DNA of 64,000 bases, taken from contig NZ_PDLO01000004.1 of NCBI RefSeq assembly GCF_002631205.1, positions 248,001 through 312,000 of the forward strand, read 5' to 3'. Below the pieces are notes generated by a model. It saw only the letters and a program-made list of their open reading frames with translations. It had not been told where the DNA came from and searched no databases. Shown piece by piece: positions 52,386 through 61,115 of the stretch (its first letter is position 1; every line of letters starts with the position of its first letter). Made by a program: the position numbers and the translations under genes. Source of the DNA: Neolewinella marina (GTDB lineage: Bacteria; Bacteroidota; Bacteroidia; Chitinophagales; Saprospiraceae).

Positions 52386-52972
52386 TAAAATTCTACCGTC
52401 GGGGCGTTTTGGGCGCCGGCTTCGGCCTGGAACTGGGGCTTCTCCTCAAAGCCGAAGACGCTGGCGAACAGGGCACCGGGGAAGCGGCGGATCTGCTTGT
52501 TGTACTCGGTGGCCTCCTCGTTGAAGCGGCTGCGGGCTACGGCGATGCGGTTCTCGGTACCGGCCAGTTCGTCCTGGAGGGCCTGGAACTGCTGGTTGGT
52601 CTGCAGCTGGGGGTAAGCCTCGGCGGTGGCCAGCAGGCGACCCAGTCCGGAAGAGATCTGGGCCTGGGCGGCCTGGAACTGCTCCAGCATTTCGGGGGTC
52701 AGGTTGTCGGCGTCGATGTTGATGGAGGTGGCCTTGGCGCGGGCCTCGATGACCGATTCCAGCGTTCCGCGTTCGAATTCCGCGGCTCCCTTCACGGTAT
52801 TCACCAGGTTCGGGATGAGGTCGGAGCGACGCTGGTACTGGGTTTCCACGTCAGACCAGACCCGCTCGACGTCTTCCTCGGCGTTCACGAATCCGTTGTA
52901 GCTCGTGCACCCCGCGATCAGCAGGATGGCCAGAATGCCTACGATAAGGGCCAGGGTGGAAAATGATCTCAT
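52385..52972 (-). CDS. lemA: LemA-family lipoprotein
   Basis: 195 residues. Signal peptide ends in a lipobox (LLIAGC, Cys22), then the LemA helical bundle: YNGFVNAEEDVERVWSDVET, YQRRSDLIPNLVNTVKGAAE, and the late RRFPGALFASVFGF. LemA proteins are helical envelope proteins of uncertain function. The start overlaps the meaB stop (4 bases), so meaB-lemA-TPM-TPM may be one transcription unit. Confidence 0.93.
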   Translation of the reverse strand: MRSFSTLALIVGILAILLIAGCTSYNGFVNAEEDVERVWSDVETQYQRRSDLIPNLVNTVKGAAEFERGTLESVIEARAKATSINIDADNLTPEMLEQFQAAQAQISSGLGRLLATAEAYPQLQTNQQFQALQDELAGTENRIAVARSRFNEEATEYNKQIRRFPGALFASVFGFEEKPQFQAEAGAQNAPTVEF

Positions 52973-53952
52973 GATTTAGTCGATTTTAGAAAGTCCGCCA
53001 GTATAACATCGGCGGCGGCGGGAATGGTGATGTGTTCGTCGAGGTGGTTGAGTAATTCGTCGTTTTCTACCCCGCGCGACTTGAGGTAAACATCCAGTTT
53101 TCGGAGCAGTTCGCGGCGGATGTGCTCCCGCAACCACGCCCCGCGCTGGCGGCGACGGCGGTCGGCCAGGGCGGGCCCCAGGCGCTCGCGGTAGGCTTCC
53201 AGGCGGTCGGCCACTTCCGGAATCCCCGCTCCGGTCAGGGCGCTGGCGGTGGCCACTTCCACCGTCCATCCGTCGGGGCGGGCCGGGGCCAGGTGAAGGC
53301 CGCGGCGCAGTTCGGCGGCGGCCAGGCGCGCCTCCCGGGGCAGGGCGTCGGCCTTATTGACCACCAGGTGGTCGGCCAGCTCCAGGATGCCGCGCTTGAT
53401 GCCCTGCAGGTCGTCGCCGGCGGCGGGCTGGGCCAGGAGCAGGAAGGCGTCGGTCATGCCGTGCACCTGCCATTCGGCCTGCCCCACCCCTACCGTTTCC
53501 ACGATCAGGTAGTCGTAGCCGGCGGCCTCGCAGAGCAGCACCGCGGCCCGGCTGGCGGGTCCCACGCCCCCCAGCTCCCCGGCGTTCGGGCTCGGGCGGA
53601 TGTAGACGGCCTCCTCCCGGGTCAACAACTCCATGCGGGTCTTGTCGCCCAGGATGCTTCCGCCGCTCAGGCTGCTCGTGGGATCGATGGCCAGCACGGC
53701 CAGCCGGTGGCCGCGGCGGACGAGCTCCAGCCCAAAGGCTTCGATGAAGGTGGACTTGCCCACCCCCGGCGTACCGCTGATGCCCAGCCGGAAGGTGGGT
53801 TTCGGTGGGCGGCATCGTTCCGCCAGGGCGATCAGCTGGGCGGCCGCGGCCTGGTCTTCCGGCCGGTTGCTCTCCACCAGGGTGATGGCCCGGCCCAGGG
53901 CGCGGCGGTGGCGCGGCGACTGCAGGTCGGCAAAGAGGGTGGCGGGATCCAT
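52969..53952 (-). CDS. meaB: methylmalonyl-CoA mutase-associated GTPase MeaB
   Basis: 327 residues from ATG 53952 (MDPATLFADLQSPRHRRALG). An in-frame TTG three codons earlier is less likely. G1 loop GTPGVGKST (60-68), AIDPTS switch, DKTRM, ETVGVGQAE (G3), NKAD (G4). The chaperone guards B12-dependent methylmalonyl-CoA mutase during cofactor loading. The mutase is not in the window, but methylmalonyl-CoA epimerase is at 56985, which supports an active propionate/methylmalonyl-CoA route. Confidence 0.95.
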   Translation of the reverse strand: MDPATLFADLQSPRHRRALGRAITLVESNRPEDQAAAAQLIALAERCRPPKPTFRLGISGTPGVGKSTFIEAFGLELVRRGHRLAVLAIDPTSSLSGGSILGDKTRMELLTREEAVYIRPSPNAGELGGVGPASRAAVLLCEAAGYDYLIVETVGVGQAEWQVHGMTDAFLLLAQPAAGDDLQGIKRGILELADHLVVNKADALPREARLAAAELRRGLHLAPARPDGWTVEVATASALTGAGIPEVADRLEAYRERLGPALADRRRRQRGAWLREHIRRELLRKLDVYLKSRGVENDELLNHLDEHITIPAAADVILADFLKSTKS

Positions 53953-53980
53953 GGGCGCCAAGATAGTATTCCGCAGACGG

Positions 53981-55024
53981 CTAGCTCAGCTCGCAGACCC
54001 GGCGCAGGGCCCCGATCTGCTCGGGGTTGCCCACCACAATGAAGCTGGCGTTCGGTTCCAGAATGGTGTCCGGCCCGGGATTCACCAGGTATTTGCCGCT
54101 GCCGAGCCGGTGGCCGATGATGTTGACCCCGGTGTTGGCCCGCAGGTGGAGGTCGGCGATCGGCTTGCCCCGGTAGCGCTCCGGCAACTGGTCGTACCTC
54201 AGTTCCTCGAAGCCGATGTCGCCCGACAGCTCGTTCGTGATGAAGCTGAAAAACTCGATGGCGCCGGGCTTCGAGATCAGGGTGGCCATGTAAAAGCCCC
54301 CGATCTGCTCGGGCATAATGACGTGGGTGGCGCCGGCCTTGATCATCTTCTGCCGCGCCCGCGCTTCCTTGGCGCGGCTCACGATGCGGAGGCGGGGGTT
54401 GAGGTCCTTGGAGGAAAGGACGATGAAGAGGTTGTCGCTGTCGTCGTTCAGCGCCGTGATGAGGGAGCTGGCCCGCTCGATCCCGGCCGCGAAGAGGGTA
54501 TCGTCGTGGGTGGCGTCGCCCACCACGTAGAGCGTCTGGTCGTCGGCCTCCAGCAGGGGCTGCAACTTCTCCCCCTCCTCTTCGATGACCACGTAAGGGT
54601 GGTTGTGCTGCCGCAGGTGGTTCACGATCTCCTGCCCGTACTTGCCGTACCCGCAGACGATGGTGTGGCCCTCCAGTTTGCCGATTTTCGCCTTCACCCG
54701 GTTGTACTGCATGGTTTCAAAGAGTCTTCCGTCAAATACAAAGTAAGAGAAAGCGGCCAACACGTAGCCCACCACCCCGATATTGACGATCACCAGGGCG
54801 GAAACGAATACCCGCCCGCCGTCCGACAGCGGCCTCACCTCCCCGAAGCCCACCGTGGAGATGGTGATCACGGTCATGTAGAAGGCCTCCAGGGCGGTGT
54901 ACCCCTCGATCAGCATCAGCCCTCCGGTACCGATCACCACGATGATGACCAGCAACACCAGGGCGAGCCGCAGGTCCAGCGCGGTATTCGACAGGGTGAG
55001 GCGGGTGAGGGGGCTGGAAGGCAT
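53981..55024 (-). CDS. potassium channel with RCK (TrkA-N/TrkA-C) domains
   Basis: 347 residues. Two membrane helices flank a pore with the filter T57-V-G-F-G61, then a cytoplasmic RCK domain starting near 118 (IVCGYGKYGQEIVNHLRQ) with its nucleotide or ligand-binding fold, and a TrkA-C domain to the end (RANTGVNIIGHRLGSGKYLVNPGP). The pattern is that of MthK/GsuK-type channels gated by ions or nucleotides. The filter GFG in place of GYG occurs in many prokaryotic channels. Confidence 0.93.
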   Translation of the reverse strand: MPSSPLTRLTLSNTALDLRLALVLLVIIVVIGTGGLMLIEGYTALEAFYMTVITISTVGFGEVRPLSDGGRVFVSALVIVNIGVVGYVLAAFSYFVFDGRLFETMQYNRVKAKIGKLEGHTIVCGYGKYGQEIVNHLRQHNHPYVVIEEEGEKLQPLLEADDQTLYVVGDATHDDTLFAAGIERASSLITALNDDSDNLFIVLSSKDLNPRLRIVSRAKEARARQKMIKAGATHVIMPEQIGGFYMATLISKPGAIEFFSFITNELSGDIGFEELRYDQLPERYRGKPIADLHLRANTGVNIIGHRLGSGKYLVNPGPDTILEPNASFIVVGNPEQIGALRRVCELS

Positions 55025-55060
55025 ACCGTTGCAATTTACACATCCGGCGGCCGACGGCCG

Positions 55061-56326
55061 TTACCGCACCTGTCCGCTCCCCCTGACCAGCCACTTGTAG
55101 CTCGTCAGGGCCTCCAGCCCCATAGGGCCACGGGCGTGGAGTTTCTGGGTACTGATGCCGATCTCGGCCCCCAACTCAAACTGTCCGCCATCAGTGAAGG
55201 CGGTGCTGCTGTTCACGTAGACCACCGCGGCGTCCACTTCCCGCAGGTAACGCTCCTGGTTCACCTCGTCGTCGCCGATGATGGTCTCGCTGTGGCGGCT
55301 GCCGTGGCGTTCCACGTGGTCGATGGCCGCGTCGATGTCGGCCACGGTCTTCACCGACAGGGCCATCCGCAGGAACTCCGTGCCGAAGGAATCCTCGTTG
55401 GCGTGCTTCAGGAGCTCGGCCGGATAATGACCCGTGAGGGCCGCGTGGGCTTCAGTATCGGCGTACACCTCACACTGGTGTTCGCTTCCAAGGGTTTCCA
55501 GCAGTTCGGGCAGGCGGTCCAGTTGCTGGCGGTGGATCAGCAGGCAGTCGAGGGCGTTGCAGACGCTCACCCGGCGGGCCTTGGCGTTGGTAATGATGGC
55601 CCGGGCCCAGTCCGGATTGGCGTTGGCGTCCACGTAGGCGTGGCAGATGCCGGCGCCGGTTTCGATGACGGGTACGGTGGCGTTGGCCCGCACGTGGTCG
55701 ATCAGTCCCTGGCTGCCCCGGGGGATGATCACGTCGACCAGCCCGTCGGCGGTCAGGATCGGTTGTAGGGCTTCCCGTTCGGCCGGGGCCAGGTAGCAGG
55801 CCAGGGGCAGGCCGGTGTCGGCCAGGGCCCGGTCGATGAGCTCCTTGATGGCCCGGTTGCTGTCGGCCGCGTCGCGGCTGCCCTTCAGCACGGTGGCGTT
55901 GCCGGCCTTCAGGTTGAGGGCGAAGACGTCGAAGGTGACGTTGGGCCGCGATTCGAACACGATGCCCACCACCCCGATCGGTACGCTTACGCGGCTCAGC
56001 TGGAGGCCGTTGGCCAATTCCCGGTTTTCGAGTACCCGGCCCACGGGGGAAGGGAGGGCCGCTACCCGGCGCAGATCGGCGGCGATTGCCCGCAGCCGCT
56101 CTTCGTTCAGCAGCAGGCGGTCGTACTTCGGGTTGGCGGGGTCCATCCGGTCCAGGTCGCGGGCGTTGGCCGTCAGGAGGTCTTCCATATGCGCCTCGGT
56201 CAGCTCGGCCAGCCGGTGGAGGCAGCCGTTGAGGCGGTCGGCGGGCAGGCGGTTCAGGCGGGCGGCGGCGGTGCGCAGGTTCCCGAGTTCCGTTCGGATA
56301 GCAGTGGTTTCGTCGGTGACCATCAT
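55061..56326 (-). CDS. proA: glutamate-5-semialdehyde dehydrogenase (gamma-glutamyl phosphate reductase)
   Basis: 421 residues. Aldehyde dehydrogenase fold with catalytic Cys256 in RRVSVCNALDCLLIHR, PIGVVGIVFESRPNVTFDV, VLKGSRDAADSNRAI and YVNSSTAFTDGGQFELGAEIGISTQKLHARGPMGLEALTSYKW. Second step of proline synthesis. proB is not in the window. It lies 6 bases after the VOC-protein gene, likely co-transcribed. Confidence 0.96.
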   Translation of the reverse strand: MMVTDETTAIRTELGNLRTAAARLNRLPADRLNGCLHRLAELTEAHMEDLLTANARDLDRMDPANPKYDRLLLNEERLRAIAADLRRVAALPSPVGRVLENRELANGLQLSRVSVPIGVVGIVFESRPNVTFDVFALNLKAGNATVLKGSRDAADSNRAIKELIDRALADTGLPLACYLAPAEREALQPILTADGLVDVIIPRGSQGLIDHVRANATVPVIETGAGICHAYVDANANPDWARAIITNAKARRVSVCNALDCLLIHRQQLDRLPELLETLGSEHQCEVYADTEAHAALTGHYPAELLKHANEDSFGTEFLRMALSVKTVADIDAAIDHVERHGSRHSETIIGDDEVNQERYLREVDAAVVYVNSSTAFTDGGQFELGAEIGISTQKLHARGPMGLEALTSYKWLVRGSGQVR

Positions 56327-56332
56327 GGTGGT

Positions 56333-56734
56333 TTAGCTTGTGGTATCGCTTTCCGTCTGGGTGGCTACGGACCAGCTGTTCCCAAAAGGATCAGTAAATG
56401 CACCCCGCCGGTCGGGGTCGCCGGGGCGTTCCCGGGGAGCGTCGATGGCGGTACAACCCGCGGCCAGGGCCTTGGCGTAGAGGCGGTCTACGTCGGAAAC
56501 GTAAAGGTGGCTCAGGGGCTGGTTCGGCGGGAACTGCTCGGTAGCCTCCGCGAGCATGAGCACGGAGTCGTCCAGCCGCACCTCGGCGTGGACCACCCGC
56601 CCCTCGTGGGTGTAGCGGCGCAGCCGCTCCGCACCGAACACCCGCTCCAGGAAATCGATGTAGGCGTCCGCGCCCTTCACGACGTGGTAGGGGGAGAAGC
56701 TGTTGTAGCCCGTCGGCTTGAAGGGAGTGGACAT
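56333..56734 (-). CDS. VOC/PhnB-like glyoxalase-fold protein
   Basis: 133 residues from ATG 56734 (MSTPFKPTGYNSFSPYHVVKGADAYIDFL); an earlier GTG/ATG adds ten unlikely residues. Two beta-alpha-beta-beta-beta modules with FGAERLRRYTHEGRVVHAEVRLDDSVLML and DPFGNSWSVAT at the end, the PhnB/YdhR-like subgroup. Substrate unknown; metal dependence uncertain. Confidence 0.85.
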   Translation of the reverse strand: MSTPFKPTGYNSFSPYHVVKGADAYIDFLERVFGAERLRRYTHEGRVVHAEVRLDDSVLMLAEATEQFPPNQPLSHLYVSDVDRLYAKALAAGCTAIDAPRERPGDPDRRGAFTDPFGNSWSVATQTESDTTS

Positions 56735-56835
56735 GGTGGCGGTGGCGTTGGTGTGCTCCCGCAAAATACGGCCGGCCGCAGGCTTGGCGCAGTTTGGGCC
56801 TGCTTTCCGGGGGGCTTATTTACGATTTGCGGCCT

Positions 56836-56935
56836 AGTGGTCCGACCACTAACCGGTCGGACCACTTAAGTCGTCCGACCAGTTTCCATTGGACCACTTA
56901 GTCGTCCAACCAAAAATCCTTGGACCAGCCCCCAC
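56836..56935. repeat. nested GGTCCGACC palindromes in a divergent promoter region
   Basis: AGTGGTCCGACCACT (56836-56850) is a perfect palindrome with one central base. 56855-56880 is a 26-bp palindrome centred on TTAA with one mismatched pair. 56889-56909 (TTGGACCACTT...TCCAA) is a third, imperfect one. The words GGTCGGACC, GTCCGACC, TTGGACC recur to 56935. The block sits between the VOC gene and mce, which point away from each other. It could be an operator cluster or a mobile palindromic repeat. Confidence 0.75.
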
Positions 56936-56984
56936 CCTAACCTTCCCCCCGCCCGTGCGTTACTGCTGCATAACCCCGAAAGAC

Positions 56985-57392
56985 ATGCGACTAGAGCACA
57001 TTGGCATCGCCGTGAGCAACCTCGAAGAAAGTGAAGCCCTACTGGAAAAACTGCTCGGCCGGGGTTCTTACAAGCGGGAAACCGTAGCCGAACAGTCGGT
57101 AACCACCAGTTTCTACCGGGGCGGAGCGGGGGAAGCCAAGCTGGAGCTCGTCGCCCCCGAGGGCGCCACGGGGCCCATCCAGAAGTACCTCGACAAGCGC
57201 GGCCCCGGCATCCACCACCTGGCCTTTGAGGTGGACGATATCCACGCGGAGATGCGGCGGCTGCGGCGGGACGGCTTCGAGCTGCTGCAGGAGGTTCCCA
57301 CCCCGGGGGCTGACAACAAGCTCGTCTGCTTCCTCCACCCCAAAAGCACCAACGGCGTCCTCGTGGAAATCTGCCAAAGCCGGCGCGAATGA
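56985..57392 (+). CDS. mce: methylmalonyl-CoA epimerase
   Basis: 135 residues from ATG 56985 (MRLEHIGIAVSNLEESEALLEKLL). VOC fold with the epimerase pattern: metal ligands His5 and the GPGIHHLAFEVDD His pair, plus a late LVEICQ Glu. Interconverts R- and S-methylmalonyl-CoA. It overlaps the downstream MFS gene by 4 bases. MeaB at 52969 serves the same pathway. Confidence 0.93.
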   Translation: MRLEHIGIAVSNLEESEALLEKLLGRGSYKRETVAEQSVTTSFYRGGAGEAKLELVAPEGATGPIQKYLDKRGPGIHHLAFEVDDIHAEMRRLRRDGFELLQEVPTPGADNKLVCFLHPKSTNGVLVEICQSRRE

Positions 57393-58645
57393 TCAACGAG
57401 AAACGGCTGCTCCTAATCCTCGCTACGGTACAGTTCTGCCACATCATCGACTTCATGATCATCATGCCGCTGGGCAAGACGATCATGCAGGCTTTCGACA
57501 TCACCCCCGGACAGTTCGCCTGGGTGGTATCGGCCTACGCCCTGGCCGCCTTCGCCGGCAACCTGGTGAGCACCGTGGTGATCGACCGCTTCGACCGCCG
57601 CACCGCCCTGCTGTTTCTCTTCACCTGCTTCACGGCCGGCACCCTGGCCTGCGCCTTCGCGCCCACCTACGGCTTTTTGCTGGCGGCCCGCTTCGGTACC
57701 GGCCTCTTCGGCGGCACCCTGGGTGCCCTGGTGCTGGCCATCGTGGGCGACGTCATTCCACTGGCCCGCCGCGCCTCGGCCATGGGCTGGGTCATGACGG
57801 CCTTCAGCGCCGCCTCCGTGGTCGGCGTACCCGCCGGCATCTGGATCGCGGCGGAGTACAGCTGGCACGCCCCTTTCTACGCCACGGCGGCCCTGGCGGC
57901 CATCTTCGTTACCGTGGCCTTCTTCTTCGTACCGCCCATGCGGGGCCACCTGCGGCGGGAAACGGTGGTGGCCGATGAAGCCCTCGACGAGGTGAGCCGG
58001 GAACCGGAAGCCCAGCTGCTGCAGCCGCGTTCGGTGGGCAGCAAGATCGCCGCCCCCTTCCGGGCCATCTTCTCCAACCCCAACCAGCGGGCCGCCCTCC
58101 TCTTCACCCTCACCCTCATGCTGGGCCACTTCACCATCATCCCCTTCATCGCGCCCTACATGCAGATCAACGTGGGCTTCGCCGACAAGCAGGTCAGCCT
58201 CATCTACCTCATCGGCGGGGGGCTCACCGTGGTGCTGCTGCCGCTGTTCGGGCGACTGGCCGACCGCTTCGGGCGCATGCAGGTATTCACCGCCTCCTCC
58301 TTCCTGGCCCTGTTCAGCATCTACGCCCTGACGAACCTCGACACCAACTCCATCCCCGTAGCCCTGCTCGTCACCAGCTCTTTCTTCGTCGTGGCCAGCG
58401 GCCGCAACGTACCCGCCACCACCATGGTCACCAGCGTGGTACGGCCCGAAAACCGCGGCGGCTTCATGAGCATCCGCCAGTCGGTGAACGAGATGGCCCT
58501 CTTTTTCAGCAGCGTGGTGGCCGGATTCATCATCACCGAAGGGCCCGACGGCAAGCTGCAGCACTACGAACTGCTGGGCTACTTCACCATCGTCATGAGT
58601 GTGGTGGCGGTGTACACGGCCAGCCGGATCCGGGCGGTGGCGTAG
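57389..58645 (+). CDS. MFS transporter (DHA1-type)
   Basis: 418 residues with about 12 membrane helices and a charged central loop near residues 190-225. Signature parts: YALAAFAGNLVSTVVIDRFDRRTAL for the loop 2-3 motif and LVLAIVGDVIPLARRASAMGWV in the N-half; PLFGRLADRFGRMQVF in the C-half. Drug or metabolite efflux is the usual role of this subgroup. The start overlaps mce, so both should be co-translated; a link to organic-acid export can only be guessed. Confidence 0.9.
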   Translation: MINEKRLLLILATVQFCHIIDFMIIMPLGKTIMQAFDITPGQFAWVVSAYALAAFAGNLVSTVVIDRFDRRTALLFLFTCFTAGTLACAFAPTYGFLLAARFGTGLFGGTLGALVLAIVGDVIPLARRASAMGWVMTAFSAASVVGVPAGIWIAAEYSWHAPFYATAALAAIFVTVAFFFVPPMRGHLRRETVVADEALDEVSREPEAQLLQPRSVGSKIAAPFRAIFSNPNQRAALLFTLTLMLGHFTIIPFIAPYMQINVGFADKQVSLIYLIGGGLTVVLLPLFGRLADRFGRMQVFTASSFLALFSIYALTNLDTNSIPVALLVTSSFFVVASGRNVPATTMVTSVVRPENRGGFMSIRQSVNEMALFFSSVVAGFIITEGPDGKLQHYELLGYFTIVMSVVAVYTASRIRAVA

Positions 58646-58678
58646 GCGCATTCGCCGCCAATTCCCGTACTTGCACCC

Positions 58679-59272
58679 ATGAGCACACGCATTGCCATTT
58701 TCGTCAGCGGCGGCGGATCGAACGCCCGGGTAATGATCGACCGCTTCCAGGCCCACCCGGAAGACGGCGTCGAGGTCGTACTGCTCGTGAGCAACAAGGC
58801 TACCGCCGGCGCCCTTACCGTGGCGGCGGAGCGCGGGGTGCCCAGTCTGGTCGTAAAGCGAAGCGAGTGGACGGCGGGCACCGAGCTGCTCGAGGCCCTG
58901 GAAGCCTATTCGGTCGACTTCATCGTCCTGGCCGGATTCCTCTGGCTCATCCCCGCCTACCTCGTGCAGGCCTACCCGAACCGCATCGTCAACATCCATC
59001 CCGCCCTCCTCCCCCAATACGGTGGCAAGGGCATGTACGGCCACCACGTCCACGCAGCCGTCAAGGCGGCCGGCGAAACCGAAAGCGGCATCACCATCCA
59101 CTACGTCAACGAGAACTACGACGAGGGCAACATCATCTACCAGGCCGCCGTCCGCCTCGACGCCGACGACACGCCGGAAAAGATCGCCGAACGGGTGCTG
59201 CGGCTAGAGCACGCGAATTACTGGCGGGTGGTGCGGCAACTGGTACAACGCGGTCTCAGACCGCAACAGTAA
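58679..59272 (+). CDS. purN: phosphoribosylglycinamide formyltransferase PurN
   Basis: 197 residues. Start RIAIFVSGGGSNARVMIDRF, catalytic set NIHPALLPQYGGKGMYGHHVH with Asn and His, and Asp in NENYDEGNIIYQA. Transfers formyl from 10-formyl-THF to GAR in purine synthesis. The last codons (QRGLRPQQ) are provided by the first copy of a palindromic repeat, so the C terminus differs from a typical PurN by repeat-derived residues. Confidence 0.95.
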   Translation: MSTRIAIFVSGGGSNARVMIDRFQAHPEDGVEVVLLVSNKATAGALTVAAERGVPSLVVKRSEWTAGTELLEALEAYSVDFIVLAGFLWLIPAYLVQAYPNRIVNIHPALLPQYGGKGMYGHHVHAAVKAAGETESGITIHYVNENYDEGNIIYQAAVRLDADDTPEKIAERVLRLEHANYWRVVRQLVQRGLRPQQ

Positions 59273-59453
59273 CAAGCGGTCTCAGACCGCGGCAGTACAA
59301 CGCGGTCTCAGACCGCGCAAGCAGAATGCGGCCTCCGGCCGCGCTGGATCGGCTAATGCAAGAGGGTCGAACAGCTTGATGCAGCGCTGCCGGAGGCAGC
59401 CTTTTTCTTGCGCTGCCGGGAGGCAGCATTGTACTGCCGCTGCCGGAGGCAGC
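59250..59453. repeat. 26-bp-period palindrome array between convergent purN and batB
   Basis: GCGGTCTCAGACCGC occurs at 59250, 59276 and 59302; GCGGCCTCCGGCCGC at 59328; GCTGCCGGAGGCAGC at 59386 and 59439 and a one-base-longer version at 59412. Starts are 26, 26, 26, 58, 26 and 27 bases apart. Each is a short perfect hairpin with a YTCMGR-type centre. The first copy is inside purN and the last ends 7 bases before the batB stop codon. Confidence 0.92.
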
Positions 59454-59459
59454 ATCGTA

Positions 59460-60473
59460 CTACCGCCGGTCGGCAGCAGCATACTGCCCGATCCCCATAT
59501 CCAGCAACAGCAGCAGCACCGCCGGGGCCAGGAACCAGTAGAAGTAGCTGTCGTAGGTGCTGAACTCCTGGGTCTCGAATTCCTGCTTCTCGATGCGGTC
59601 GACCTGGGCGCGGAGGGCCTGGGCCAGGTTCTCGCTGTCGCCCCCGAGGGCGAAGTAGGCACCGCCGCCACTCCGGGCAATTTCCTGGAGGGTGGATGGG
59701 TCGGCACTGGTGGTGGCCGGACCGCCGCCCGCCTCGCGGATGTAATCGTTGCGCCCGTTGTTGAGCTGGATGGGCATCAGGGTGCCGTCGGACTGCCCGA
59801 CGCCTACCGTATACACCAGCAGACCAGCGTCGTGGGCCCGGGCGGCCGCGGCGGCGGCCTCTCCGGCGTGATCCTCCCCGTCGGAGACGATGATGAGGGC
59901 GCGGTGGTTGGCACTTTCCTCATCGAAGGCCGCCTCGGCGGTGGTGATGGCCTCGGCCAGGTTAGTGCCCTGGGCGCTGAGCTGGTAGGGGGCGGCGGTG
60001 CTCACCACGCTCTTCACGAAGGCGTAGTCGGTGGTCAGGGGAGCGGCCATGACGGCCGTGCAGGTGAAGAGCTCCACCCCGATGTTGTTCCCCGTCAGTT
60101 CATCCACCAGGGTATTGGTGAAGAAGCGCGCCCGCTCCATGCGGCTCGGCTTCACGTCCTCGGCCCGCATCGAGTTGCTGATGTCGAGGGCCACGATCAG
60201 GTCGATGCCCCGCCGCTGGATCTCTTCCCGCTGGGCCGACCACTGGGGGTTGGCCAGGGCCACCACCAACAGGGGCAGGCTCAGGACGAGCAGGCCAAAC
60301 TTCGTCCACGGCAACCGCCGGTTCACCCCCGGCGCCAGGAAGGGGATGAGTTCCCGGTCGGCGAAGCGGTCCAGGGCCGCGCGCCGCTGCCGCCAGTACC
60401 AGACGAAAACGATCAGCACGATCGGCACCAGAAGCAGCAGCCAGAAGTAATCGGGGTGTTCTACGCGGAACAT
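59460..60473 (-). CDS. batB: BatB-like von Willebrand factor A membrane protein
   Basis: 337 residues from ATG 60473 (MFRVEHPDYFWLLLLVPIVLIVFVWYWRQRR). Two N-terminal membrane helices with the RRAALDRFADRELIPFL spacer, vWA domain with MIDAS D-x-S-x-S (LDISNSMRAEDV), VSDGEDHAG, and a last helix near 320 (YFYWFLAPAVLLLLLDMGI). Bat proteins form an inner-membrane vWA complex linked to aerotolerance in Bacteroides and usually work with a MoxR ATPase. It is the last gene of this operon in the window; no batC TPR gene follows. Confidence 0.9.
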   Translation of the reverse strand: MFRVEHPDYFWLLLLVPIVLIVFVWYWRQRRAALDRFADRELIPFLAPGVNRRLPWTKFGLLVLSLPLLVVALANPQWSAQREEIQRRGIDLIVALDISNSMRAEDVKPSRMERARFFTNTLVDELTGNNIGVELFTCTAVMAAPLTTDYAFVKSVVSTAAPYQLSAQGTNLAEAITTAEAAFDEESANHRALIIVSDGEDHAGEAAAAAARAHDAGLLVYTVGVGQSDGTLMPIQLNNGRNDYIREAGGGPATTSADPSTLQEIARSGGGAYFALGGDSENLAQALRAQVDRIEKQEFETQEFSTYDSYFYWFLAPAVLLLLLDMGIGQYAAADRR

Positions 60474-60526
60474 AGGCGGGATTGGAAAAAAATTACCGTG
60501 GCCCAAGGTAAGGACCGGCGGGCGGC

Positions 60527-61105
60527 CTACCGCAGTTTGATGTCCTTGATGATCTTCATGATGTCCGGGGTCATCTCCTTCGGCATCTCGAAGGTGTCGC
60601 GGCGGTAGTCCGACCAGGCTTTCTCCTCCTTAACCTGGGCCTTGATCTCCTTGGCCAGGGGGCGCAGCAGGTGCTGGAGGTCGGGGAAGCGCTCCAGGAG
60701 CAATTTGATCACCCGCTCGCTTTCGTCCATACTGTTGCTCGGGAAGAGGTCGACCTGACAGGCGATCTCGATGCGGCGGCGCTGCCGGCTGTAGAACCAC
60801 TCCTGGATCTCCTCGGCGTCGATGGCCCCGCGGGAGTCGGCCGACCAAATCAGCACGTTGTACAGTTCGGCGACCTTCAGGGCGGGCACCCCCTCGCTGA
60901 GGCGGAAGAGCAGCTCGGTGACGCCTTCCTCCGGCAGCAATTCGAGCAGTTCACTGAGGGCCTTGAACAGCCGCTCATCGAAGGACACCTGCTCGTAGCC
61001 GGGCTTGCCCTCGATGTACATCAGGTCGTACACTGCGGCCAGTTGCCGGCGGGCGGCGGCGCGGCGACCGCCACCGGAGGGGGAAGGGAGGGAGGATGAG
61101 GTCAT
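60527..61105 (-). CDS. protein of unknown function inside the Bat operon
   Basis: 192 residues, mostly helical and charged, no signal or membrane segment. Starts MTSSSLPSPSGGGRRAAARRQ, so the first 20 residues are probably flexible. I recognise no family. It lies between batA (10 bases upstream) and batB (53 bases downstream), same strand, so it is co-expressed with two vWA proteins. In the usual Bacteroidota order batA and batB are adjacent, so this gene is an insertion. Confidence 0.75.
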   Translation of the reverse strand: MTSSSLPSPSGGGRRAAARRQLAAVYDLMYIEGKPGYEQVSFDERLFKALSELLELLPEEGVTELLFRLSEGVPALKVAELYNVLIWSADSRGAIDAEEIQEWFYSRQRRRIEIACQVDLFPSNSMDESERVIKLLLERFPDLQHLLRPLAKEIKAQVKEEKAWSDYRRDTFEMPKEMTPDIMKIIKDIKLR

Positions 61106-61115
61106 GCGTGAGGAC

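Noticed and set aside
59250-59453. CRISPR array
   Set aside because: Period is 26 bases with 11-base gaps too short for spacers, repeats change by compensated substitutions, and no cas gene is present.
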